From SFLA01 sp964485815 (GTDB taxonomy: Bacteria > Bacillota > Clostridia > Oscillospirales > CAG-382): a stretch of 64,000 bases of DNA. The notes beneath the pieces are model-generated. The model had not been told where the DNA came from. It saw only the letters and a list, made by a program, of their open reading frames with translations, and searched no databases. The DNA lies in assembly GCA_964485815.1 (NCBI GenBank), contig CAZAJX010000002.1, positions 1 to 64,000 on the forward strand, read 5' to 3'. The translations under genes and the position numbers were made by a program. Below are positions 1-10,200 of the stretch, piece after piece; position 1 is the first letter of the stretch; every line of letters begins with the position of its first letter.

Positions 1-2097
1 GATTTTAAAGAAAGCTACGCTCTCTCCTTCCCTATGGCAAAAGAAAATCTCGGTATGCAGAGTGCTTTTAATCTTCAGGGTTATCCCACTTCGGTCTTTA
101 TTGACAGATACGGTGTAATCTGCCTTATCGAAGTAGGCGGTGTAACAAGCGCTGCACCTTTCACTGTTGCATTTGATATTTTTACTGCCGACGATTATAC
201 CCAACAGCTTTATACTGATTTGGACTCTCTTGTTCCGGTAATCACCCCCGACGTGGAAATGCCTTCTTCCGAGGATATATCCAACGCTATAAGCGCCGGT
301 AATGCAAACATTACCTACGCTCCCGAAACCGGTGACGGAGATGCTGAAATCACATGGCCTTTCGTTCTCGGCGAAAAGGACGGCGAAGATTGTATAATTC
401 CCTCAAACTCCGGTGTTAACAATTCCTTTGCTACCATCTATATAAATGTAAACCTTAAAAAAGGCGAAGCTATCGGCTTTGATTATCTTTCCTCCAGTGA
501 AAGCGGAATGGATATTATGTACGTTCTCGTTGACAGAGAAGACATATATCAGATTTCCGGTGAAAGCAAAGAGTGGAACAGCTGCTATCCTTTCGTTGCC
601 CTTGAAGACGGCGAATATGAGCTTGCTCTGTGCTATTTGAAGAATTCTTCCGACTCTGTCGGTGATGATACCGTATATGTGAGAAACGTTCGCATCGTAT
701 CCGAAAATAAGATCGATACTCCCAGCTATATTCCCAGATACTGCGCGACAAATCTTAAAGCTGATGGATTCGGTTACGAAAACTACGTTGATATAGTTTA
801 CAACGAAAAAGACGGATATTATCACGTTGGCACAAAGAACGGTCCCCTTCTTCTTGCCAACCTTATGACTTCCACAAGATTCAGTAATGATTCCATTAAT
901 GACCTCGGTTACAACGGTCATATAAATGTTGACGGTCACGATCTCTATGAAGATCTTCTCACTTATTGTAATATGGCACTTAACTCTGAAATTTACGGTT
1001 TGTGTACCGTTACCGAAGAGCTTAAGGAGTTGTTGATCAAGACAACAAAGACTATAGGTTTGGAGCAGACTGATACCGAATGGCTCCAGATATGCTGTTA
1101 TTACGATGTTTACGGTACTGATGGTGAACAGCTTGCTGACCCTATTCGCGGTCTTTGCGCAGATTCTGCGTTTGAGGCAAAGCTTGGTAAAGACAATGTA
1201 GTGAATTATAACCGTCCTATCGTTCCCAGAGGATTATGGTATAAATTTGTTCCCACTGTTTCCGGTGCATACAGAATTACCTCTGTCAGCGCACAGCCTG
1301 TCGATGCTTGGGTATTCCTTGCTGACAGAACCGAATATTTCCTTTATGAACCTTTGGAAAAGGGTCGTATTGCCGATATAAACTGTTCTATGGTTGTTTA
1401 TTTTGAGGCCGGAAAAGAATACTTTATAGACATTGCTTTTTCCGATGTATATGCGACCGGCTCCTTCAATTTTGAAATTAAATACGAAGGTGCATCTCAA
1501 AAGGTATTCAAACTTGCTTCTCCCGGTTATTTCGTATTCTACGAAGACGATGTAAACTCCACGGTTTCCGGCGGTATAAAAATTGCTTTGGGAAACGACG
1601 GATATTATCACGAGCTTTTGCCTGACGGAAGCTTTGGCTCCATTCTCTACGTTGATTTTGAAGGCGATAACAATATCTTTTCTTCCAATCTCAAAAAGCT
1701 CATAGATATGGGTGCTTTTAACTTCGAATATTCCGAAGACGATCAGTGGATACTCACTTATATGGAAGAAAACGGCGACGATTTCCTTGACGATCTCAAA
1801 GAATACTGGGGCGATTTCTACGATGAATATTATGAACTCTTTGAAGTGGATGATGTTCTTGATGGTGATTTCCACGGTGTCGGCGACGATATGACCGAGA
1901 TTGTAAAGAAATATGCCGCCAAGGCTTACGGCAACAACGCTCCTTCTCCCGAGCTTAAAGGATGCGTTCCCGTTAACGAAGAGTTAGGCGAAATTCTTCA
2001 AATGCTTATGGATAAGTACACCTTTGAGGATGTAGAGCATTCCTGGGGTAAACTGTGCTACTATTACGATTATATCGGCCCCGATGCCAACAAGTAA
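1..2097 (+). CDS. Partial secreted multidomain protein: thioredoxin-like tail, beta domains and two copies of a novel module
   Basis: The reading frame is open from base 1, so the gene starts upstream of the window; the first in-window ATG (34) is internal. The first ~70 visible residues look like the C-terminal half of a thioredoxin/TlpA fold (GYPTSVFIDRYGVI, the cis-Pro and strand region). A jelly-roll-like stretch follows (~residues 125-240), then a module beginning DGYYHVG (271-370), a PPC-like beta domain (~410-500), and a second copy of the module (533-698) ending with a CYYYD motif. The CxxC half of the thioredoxin domain, if any, is outside the window. Likely extracellular, probably lipid-anchored like its two neighbours, but the signal peptide is not visible. 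It is 14 bases from the next gene, so probably co-transcribed. Function unknown; a redox-linked surface protein is an inference. Confidence 0.75.
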   Translation, partial: DFKESYALSFPMAKENLGMQSAFNLQGYPTSVFIDRYGVICLIEVGGVTSAAPFTVAFDIFTADDYTQQLYTDLDSLVPVITPDVEMPSSEDISNAISAGNANITYAPETGDGDAEITWPFVLGEKDGEDCIIPSNSGVNNSFATIYINVNLKKGEAIGFDYLSSSESGMDIMYVLVDREDIYQISGESKEWNSCYPFVALEDGEYELALCYLKNSSDSVGDDTVYVRNVRIVSENKIDTPSYIPRYCATNLKADGFGYENYVDIVYNEKDGYYHVGTKNGPLLLANLMTSTRFSNDSINDLGYNGHINVDGHDLYEDLLTYCNMALNSEIYGLCTVTEELKELLIKTTKTIGLEQTDTEWLQICCYYDVYGTDGEQLADPIRGLCADSAFEAKLGKDNVVNYNRPIVPRGLWYKFVPTVSGAYRITSVSAQPVDAWVFLADRTEYFLYEPLEKGRIADINCSMVVYFEAGKEYFIDIAFSDVYATGSFNFEIKYEGASQKVFKLASPGYFVFYEDDVNSTVSGGIKIALGNDGYYHELLPDGSFGSILYVDFEGDNNIFSSNLKKLIDMGAFNFEYSEDDQWILTYMEENGDDFLDDLKEYWGDFYDEYYELFEVDDVLDGDFHGVGDDMTEIVKKYAAKAYGNNAPSPELKGCVPVNEELGEILQMLMDKYTFEDVEHSWGKLCYYYDYIGPDANK

Positions 2098-2111
2098 TTC
2101 GAGGTGTGATT

Positions 2112-3563
2112 ATGACAAATTTAAAAAGTGTTTTACGTGCGTTATTAGCCGTAATTCTGTGTTCTGTTTTGTTTCTCGCCGCTTGCGGCGGGAACGAAAC
2201 CTCCGGTGATGCTTCGGTCGGAGATGTTTCCGTAAACCTTCCCGATGAATCGGGCTGTGAATCAAACGATAATCAGGTATCCGATGAAAATGATGCTTCC
2301 TCCGATGCCGGTAATTCGGATGATTCCGACGTTAACGGTTCCGAGGATAGCGATGCTCCTGACGAGAACAGCACCAAGCCCGAAATTTCTCAGCCTTCAA
2401 ATAATGACAATTCCGATAAGGAATGTGAATATTCCGTATATGCTGTTGACGGAAACGGTGATCCTATCGCTAACCTGATAGTTCAGGTGTCCGGTAAAGA
2501 TTTCAGCGTAATGAAAACCACAAATTCCAAAGGCGTTGCTAAATTTACCGCAAAAAAAGGCGAATACACAATAACTTTCGTTTCCCCTGCAAAGGAGTAT
2601 TTCTACGATACAGAAAAATGCGTTTTAACTGCTGATGTTACTTCCATTACCGTTCCCCTGTTGGAAAAAGCCGTTGTATCCGGACAGCTTTATGCTCATT
2701 CGACCGTAGTGAACGATTATATCGAATATGATTACTACGAAGTTGGCGAAGGAATGTATTTCGCTCCCGTTTCTGACGGAGAGATGACATATTTTCTGTT
2801 TGTTCCCGAACGGGCAGGTACCTTCGAAGTATATGCCACTGCTGATACCGAAGTAGAAATAGGATATTACGGATCTCCTCATTACGTTTTGCAATCCTCT
2901 GCTTCCGAGCTTGTTGACGGTAAGCTTATATTCGATATTCATAATTATCACATAGGAACAACAAGAGATACCACTTCCACGTACGTTATCGGAGTAAGAA
3001 CCGCTGATGCTTCCGATGCTAACTGTATTCTTTACGTTGAACGTACCGGTGATCCTACCTGGTCAGTTATCGATGAACCTTGGCAGGTTGCGGTTGCAAA
3101 CGATAAGTACCTCGTTAAGTACAACGGAGAAGCAGGTAAAACTCTCGCTGATATCGACATTACTTCACAGCCTGTTGTTTTGAATGATGCTGACGGATAT
3201 TACCACTACGGTTCCGCAGACGGTCCGTTGGTGCTTGTAAGAATTGATTCCGACGCACAGTTCCTGAACGCATCCCTGGTCGATATTTGCGATACCAGCA
3301 CATTCGGCATATACGTTTACAATGATGACGGCGGCTTTGAATATAAGGAACGTTATAACGAACTGATTTATCAGTACCAAGAGATATGCGACGAGAACGG
3401 CGTGTGTCCTTTGAATCCCCAGCTTGCGCAAATTATAAAAGCGTTCGGTGAATATAAGGGATGGTGGGCATCCGCTACTTCTCCCGGATATATTTTCGGC
3501 AACACTCCCGCGTATAAATATCCCGATACAGCTTGGCTGTTCTGCTGCTGTTATTATGAATAA
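2112..3563 (+). CDS. Lipoprotein with Asp/Ser-rich linker, carboxypeptidase-regulatory-like domain and the shared C-terminal module
   Basis: 483 residues. The ATG at 2112 is chosen because GAGGTG sits at 2101-2106 and a signal peptide follows directly; an upstream in-frame ATG at 2055 lies inside the previous gene and lacks a site. The lipobox is LAAC with lipidated Cys25. Residues ~30-110 are a Ser/Asp/Asn-rich linker. Then come a prealbumin-like beta domain (~115-195, carboxypeptidase-regulatory type), a PPC-like beta domain (~215-330), and from Asp361 to the end a copy of the DGYYH module found twice in the preceding protein, here ending CCCYYE. No catalytic motif is recognisable. Probably a surface-anchored binding or scaffold protein; function not known. 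Operon partner of the genes on both sides (spacing 14 and 21 bases). Confidence 0.82.
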   Translation: MTNLKSVLRALLAVILCSVLFLAACGGNETSGDASVGDVSVNLPDESGCESNDNQVSDENDASSDAGNSDDSDVNGSEDSDAPDENSTKPEISQPSNNDNSDKECEYSVYAVDGNGDPIANLIVQVSGKDFSVMKTTNSKGVAKFTAKKGEYTITFVSPAKEYFYDTEKCVLTADVTSITVPLLEKAVVSGQLYAHSTVVNDYIEYDYYEVGEGMYFAPVSDGEMTYFLFVPERAGTFEVYATADTEVEIGYYGSPHYVLQSSASELVDGKLIFDIHNYHIGTTRDTTSTYVIGVRTADASDANCILYVERTGDPTWSVIDEPWQVAVANDKYLVKYNGEAGKTLADIDITSQPVVLNDADGYYHYGSADGPLVLVRIDSDAQFLNASLVDICDTSTFGIYVYNDDGGFEYKERYNELIYQYQEICDENGVCPLNPQLAQIIKAFGEYKGWWASATSPGYIFGNTPAYKYPDTAWLFCCCYYE

Positions 3564-3584
3564 TTTTATATTTTGAGGTAAAAA

Positions 3585-4010
3585 ATGAAGAAATTTTTAG
3601 CTGTTATTCTTTCCCTTCTGTGTGTTATCTCCGTTTCTCTCTTTGCAGTTTCCTGCGATACTGAGGAAAACGTTTCCAACGTTCCTCAGGTCGAATCCAA
3701 CGATTCCTCCGCTTCTGTTGACGAAACCGAATCTTCAGAACCTGCTGATGACGGCAAGGTTACATACACCGTTATCGTTGTTGACGAAAACAACGCTCCC
3801 CTTGAAGGCATCATTATTCAGTTCTGCGATGAAGAGAACTGCAAGCTTCCTCTTATGACAGACGCTGACGGAAAGGTTACCGTTGAATATGATGAGAGCA
3901 ATTATCATATCACCATTACCGAAGCTGCCGGATATTCGTATGAATCCGAATATAATTTTGAGGACGATTCAACCGATATCACCATAGTACTTTCCGCGCA
4001 GGACGAATAA
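3585..4010 (+). CDS. Small lipoprotein with a carboxypeptidase-regulatory-like (prealbumin-fold) domain
   Basis: 141 residues. The signal peptide ends in lipobox AVSC (lipidated Cys24), followed by an acidic Ser-rich linker (~25-58) and one beta-sandwich domain (~59-138) with the pattern D-x-N-x-x-P-L-x-G and a later T-D-A-D-G, typical of the Cna-B/carboxypeptidase-regulatory fold. The same fold lies after the linker of the preceding lipoprotein, so this looks like a short paralogue without the PPC and DGYYH parts. GAGG at 3575-3578 supports the start. A strong hairpin terminator follows at 4019-4054, ending this lipoprotein cluster. Likely extracellular; ligand unknown. Confidence 0.78.
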   Translation: MKKFLAVILSLLCVISVSLFAVSCDTEENVSNVPQVESNDSSASVDETESSEPADDGKVTYTVIVVDENNAPLEGIIIQFCDEENCKLPLMTDADGKVTVEYDESNYHITITEAAGYSYESEYNFEDDSTDITIVLSAQDE

Positions 4011-4018
4011 ATCATTAA

Positions 4019-4054
4019 AGCAATAAGCGGTCAACACCTGCTTATTGCTTTTTT
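4019..4054 (+). terminator. Intrinsic terminator after the lipoprotein cluster
   Basis: Ten-base stem AGCAATAAGC / GCTTATTGCT (4019-4028 with 4040-4049), extendable inside by GGT/ACC, followed by a run of six T. It separates the three-gene lipoprotein cluster from the protease unit. Confidence 0.85.
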
Positions 4055-4124
4055 GTTGTTTGTTCGTTAACGTAAGTTATTATATAATTATGTAGATATT
4101 TATAATAAAATGCTCAAAAAGGTA

Positions 4125-4153
4125 TTGAAAGAAATTAACATCTGTGTTAAAAT
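4125..4153 (+). promoter_or_regulatory. Promoter of the protease-opp unit
   Basis: TTGAAA (4125-4130), 17-base spacer, TAAAAT (4148-4153), 58 bases before the protease start. AGGAAGG at 4198-4204 is its ribosome binding site. The rest of the 4055-4211 gap is AT-rich with nothing else recognisable. Confidence 0.7.
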
Positions 4154-4211
4154 ACTATGAATATGTATGTGCCAAAGGATATTATCTGTATCGGCTGAAG
4201 GAAGGTAAATT

Positions 4212-7200
4212 ATGGCTTTTAATACAAAGCAAAAAAGACTGTTTACAAAGTTAGGCGTTGTTACGCTTGCCGTTGTATTCGTATGTGCTTGCTTCTGGGC
4301 AGGCGGCAGAGGCAGCGTTGCTGTTGCCGAATCGTTTATAAAGCTTGTGGACCGGGAGTTAAACACCGGTTTATATGATTATTTTGACGATTCTGTTGTC
4401 TTTCGGCTCCCCTCCACCATTAAGGACAGCGATACGATTTCCTTAATCGTTCAGTTGAAGGATCACTCTTCCGTAATGGACGTCTACGAAAACACCATTA
4501 CTTCCAAAAGCTTCAGCGAATTTGCCAAGACCGACGAAGCTGTTGAAATTCGTGATTCTATCAAAAACGAAAGCGAAAAGCTTATAAATATGCTTTCGGA
4601 AGCCGGGATAGAATTTACCGTGGGCAAGGATTATTCCGAGCTCATCAGCGGATTTGAAATTATTGCAACCGGTGCGGAGTTCGAAGATGTCTGCACTGTT
4701 CTCAAATATGATGCAGACGTTTATATAAGCGAAGCCTATGAGGTTGAAAAGACCGAGCTTGTGGAAAACGACGTTAACGTATATGATACCGGTATATTCA
4801 ACAGCTCTGCGTTCGGATATGACGGTACGGGAATTGTAGTTGCCGTGCTTGATACCGGTCTTGATTATACTCACACAGCCTTTTCTACCGATAACTTCAC
4901 CGCTGACAGAAGCAAACTCGGTCTTACTTTTGATGACGTTGCTTCCGTTCTTGCAGATTCGGTTGCCAACGAAATGAACCCCGGCATAACCGCTTCTGAC
5001 GTTTATATAAACGAAAAAGTTCCTTTTGCCTTTGACTACGCCGACGAAGATTCTGACGTTTATCCTATTGCAAGCGATCACGGTACTCATGTTTCCGGTA
5101 TTATTGCCGGTAAGGATGATGTTATAACCGGTGTTGCTCCCAACGCGCAGATCGTTGCCATGAAGATATTTTCCGATACCAAGGACAGTGCATTTGCTTC
5201 GTGGATACTTTCCGCTTTGGAAGATTGTGCCGTTCTGGGTGTTGATGTTATAAACATGTCTATCGGCACTGCCTGTGGTTTCAGCCGCGAGACCGATAAG
5301 GAGTTTATAAGCGGTGTTTATGATAGGATCCGTTCTCAGGGCATAAGCCTTGTTGTTGCGGCATCCAACAGCTTTAACTCCACTTACGGCTCTGAAAAGA
5401 ACGGTAACCTCGGTCTTACCTCCAATCCCGACAGCGCAACGGTAGGTTCTCCTTCCACCTATCCCGGCGTTTTGTCTGTTGGCTCGGTAAGCGGCGTAAA
5501 GACTCCTTATATGCTGTATAATGATACCATCATCTACTTCATTGAGTCTACTGACAGAGTATCCGAAGAAAAAGTATTTGTTGATGAATTGCTGGATAAA
5601 GATACAGATAGTTTAACTATTGAATATATTACTATTCCCGGTGCGGGAAGAAGCGCAGATTATACGGGAATAGACGTTACCGGTAAGATCGTTCTGGTTA
5701 GCAGAGGCTCCACTACCTTTGAAGAAAAGGCTAACGTTGCCCAATCCAAAGGCGCTGCAGGTCTTATTATTTACAACAACGTTTCCGGTGATATTAAAAT
5801 GAACGTGGGTGACACTACTCTGCCCGTATGTTCTATAAGTCAGGATGACGGTGAGATGCTTGCCGCCGCGGGAACCGGTACTATTACAATAAGCAGATCA
5901 AATACATCCGGTCCCTTTATGTCTGATTTCTCCTCCTGGGGTCCTGCGCCCGATCTAAGCCTTAAGCCCGAGATCACCGCACACGGCGGTTCTATCTATT
6001 CCGCTGTTCCCGGTCAGGATTACGACAGAATTTCGGGTACTTCCATGGCGTGCCCCAATATTTCGGGAATTACCGTTCTGTTAAGACAGTACGTAACCGA
6101 AAACTTTTCCGATATAGCCGAAGATCCTATTGCTGTAACAAAGCTGGTTAACCAGCTTATGATGTCAACCGCAGACATTCTTTTGAATAAAAACGGTCTT
6201 CCCTACTCTGTTCGTAAGCAAGGCGCCGGATTGGCTAATCTTGACAACTGCGCCGCTACTAATGCATATATCATTACATATAACCGTGCTGACGGCACAG
6301 AGCTTGATAAAACCAAGATAGAGCTTGGCGATGATCCCCAAAAAACGGGTGTATACGAGCTTGTCTTCTCTGTTGTTAACTTTGGTGATACCGCTCTTTC
6401 TTACAACGTATCTGCATTTGTTATGACTGAAGGTGTAAGTGACACCAAAACAGCACACGGTGAAACTACCGTAACCGAAGAAGCACAGCTTCTCGACAGT
6501 GCTGTTGTTGAAGTTTCTTCTGTTGAAAACGGCACTGTAAACGGTATGCAGATAACAGTCGCTCCCGGTACGAGCGCAAAGATCACCGTTACTGTAAAGC
6601 TGACGGACGAAAACAAAAAGTATATGGACGAATCCTTTGAAAACGGTATGTACGTGGAAGGATTTGTAGTCCTTGATTCTGTGGGCGATGCTGTTGACCT
6701 CAACGTTCCTTACCTTGCTTTTTACGGCGACTGGACGCTCGCTCCTATGTTTGACCTTGATTATTATGCGACCAATAAGGATGAGCTTGACGATTCTCTC
6801 GATTTAGTAGATAAAACCTTGCCCGATGCATACGCTACCCGTCCTATAGGCGGTATAAGCGGAGATTACGTTGGTTATCTGGGTTCTTTCTACTTCCGGC
6901 AAAATCCCGCTGTAACGCAAATCTCAGCTGATAGAAAGTACATCTCCCTCACTAATCAGGAGGACGGTATAAATTCCTTGAGATTCGTATGGGCAGGTCT
7001 TTTGAGAAACGCCGCAAGAGTTGATATAACCATTACCGACGATGCTACAGGAAAGACCGTCTACGAGCGTACCGAAAATGACATACGCAAATCCTACGGC
7101 GACGGCGGTCCTATTTATCCCGCAAACATTGAGATTGAGTTCAGCGCTATCGAACAAAATCTCAAAAACAACACCTCCTACACCGTAACGCTTAAATCTT

Positions 7201-10200
7201 ATCTGGATTACGGCGACGGCGGCGGAGATACAAACCTTTCCAATGAATTTACCTTCCCTCTCGTAACCGACTTTGAAGCGCCCTCTGTAACTGATTGCGA
7301 ATTCTATACCGAATATGACAGCTCTAACAAGGAAATGCGCTATTATGCAAAATTATCGGTATATGATAATCATTATGCTATGGGTCTGCAGGTTGGCTAC
7401 GTTGGTATGGATGATGCGGGCACGGGATATATGCTGAATGCATTTGATCAGTACATGACCCCCGTTTATTCCGAATTCAATACCAATACGTACGTTATCT
7501 ATGAACTGACAGATTATATTGATATAATCCGTAACAACGCCACAAACAAAAACACAATTACCGTTGCTTGCTACGATTACGCTCTTAATCAGGCTACCTA
7601 CGAGATAGAACTGCCCGATGATTTCCTTGATATCGATTTTGCCGAAGAAGAGATCGTGCTCAGCCCTTACGAGGTAGTTGATCTGCTTCCCTTGGTATAT
7701 CCCGATACCGAATGGTCAGAATTACTTGAGTTTTATTGTACAGAACCTGCGACCGGTGCGGTTGGCAAGGTCGTTAATAATCAGCTTGTTGCAGTTAAAC
7801 CCGGCACTGCGGTTGTAATTGCCCGTGACACCGTTACCAAAAAGCAAGCAAGCATAACCTTGAGAGTGCTTTCGCCCGAGGATGAGGGGTATGTCCAGTA
7901 TGATAAGCCCGTTCTGGACAACTTCAGCCTTACGGGATACAAGGTAAATAAAGCATATTATTTCCTCAGTACCGACGAAAGAGATATCGGCGCTACGGGA
8001 GATGAGATGAAGTTTACTTCAGATCAGTATTCTCTGGATATGTATCCTTCCGAATCCGTAACGTTGAAATACCAGCTCGATGCTTTCTTCCCTGCCGATA
8101 CCAAGGTAGTGTTTGAATCGAGTAACGAAAATATCGTTAAGGTTGATGAAAACGGCGTGATTACGGCGGTTGCAAAAGGATATGCTTCAGTTTCCGTTAA
8201 GGTATTGATGGATGGTAAGAGTACCTACTATTCGCAAAACATTACCATTACTGTAAAAGATCCTTATATAACTACCGGTGCAAGCCTCACCCATTATTTC
8301 GGTCTTGGCGGTGAAGTTGTTATTCCCGAATCCTTGTCTTTGACAGAAATCGGTCAATACGCGTTCTCTAACTACGATTACATTGCCAAAGAGCCTCACG
8401 AAATTACAGAGGCAGAGCCCGATGCAACAAAAATGTGGTATATCGGTGATGATACCATTACCACTGTTATAATTCCCGAAGGTGTAGAGAAGATCGGTCC
8501 TTATGCATTTGCAAATCTTACCGCATTAAAGACGGTCGTTCTTCCTTCCACACTTAAGACTATCAGCCAAGGTGCGTTCTACGGATGTACCTCACTCACC
8601 ACCGTTGAAGGTCTTGAAAACGTTAAATTTATTAACCAAGGCGCATTTTACGGATGTAATATAAAGACTGATCTGTCTTTGGACAATGCTGTTGCTATAG
8701 CGGATTACGCTTTTGCATACAACGAAAAGCTTGATGAAGTAAAGCTTTCGAAGAATACCCAGTCTATCGGTGCATACGCCTTTGCAGGCTGTAAGGATCT
8801 TAGGGATCTTACTATCGAAGCCGATTACGTTAAGCTGGGACAATATGCTTTCTCCGATTGTAAATCACTGAAGGAAGTATCCGTAAACAGCGCAGTTATT
8901 CCCGCAGGTGCGTTCAGCGGCTGTAAAAAGCTTAAAAACGTTACTCTTGGAAAAGATGTTGCCGTTATTGCGGAATACGCATTTGGCGGAACTGCTATTG
9001 AAAAGCTTACTTTTGAAAAATCCGACAAGTTTGTATTAAGCGCAGACGGAACATACGTTACCAATGCCGACGGCACCGAACTGCTTTTGGTTCTTGCTTC
9101 CGCAGGAGAGCATTTTGCTCCCAATGATAACAAGATCGTTTCAATAGGCAGCGGCGCTTTCTCCGGAAACACGGAGATACGTTCCGTTACCCTTCCCCGC
9201 GTAACTTCGGTTGGCGATTATGCCTTTGCAGGCTGTGAGGATTTAAGAGAAGTTGAGCTTGGCACGCTTACCCGTATCGGTGCGTATGCATTCAAGGGCA
9301 CCGCTATTTCCGAAACACCGGCTCTTGACAAGGTATCCGTTGTTTCCGAATACGCTTTTGCAGGTTCGATGATAACAAAGGTTGTCATTCCCGATAACAC
9401 GGTTATCGAGGAAGGCGCATTCAGTGAATGTAAAAAGCTGCAATCTGTTACTATCGGCGATGACGTTGTTATCGGAAATAAGGCGTTTTATCTTGATCCT
9501 CTTACCAACTGGTCTTATGATTTTTATACTATTGACGAAGTAAGATATTACTTCTACGTATACGAATCCTCTCTCAAGAATTTGTCTATCGGAGATAATG
9601 CGGTAATCGGTGATTACGCATTTACCGGCGCTTCCGCGCTTACAAGTGTTGAACTTGGCAACGATGCCGAAATCGGCGATTTTGCTTTCTACAACGCTTG
9701 TTCGCTCAAGAGTATCGATCTTTCTTCTGTTTTGAAGATCGGCGAAAATGCCTTCTCCGGCGACGTTCACTTTATTGCTCTTGACAGTACGTTCACAAGC
9801 TACGCTGTTGATGAAGATGGATACTATATCTACTCTTATAACTCCCCTGCATTGACAAACGTTTCCTTGCAGAAAGTCGAGTCTATCGGCGCAAATGCCT
9901 TTGCGTACTGCAAGTCTTTGGAAACTGTTCTGCTGGGTGACGGTGTGACGGCAATTAACGATAACACGTTCAACGGCTGTGAATCTCTTTCCGAGATAAA
10001 TCTTGAAAAGATAACAGAAATCGGCGATTATGCGTTTGCCGAGTCGGCGCTTGAGAATATTGATCTTTCCGGCGCTACAGTTATCGGAGAATATGCGTTC
10101 TTTGAAAACGCTTACCTTAATTCTGTTGTTCTCAATCCTAACGGAAGTACTGCCGGCGAAGGTGCGTTTGCTTACTGCAGCACGCTTTCGGAAGTAGAAA

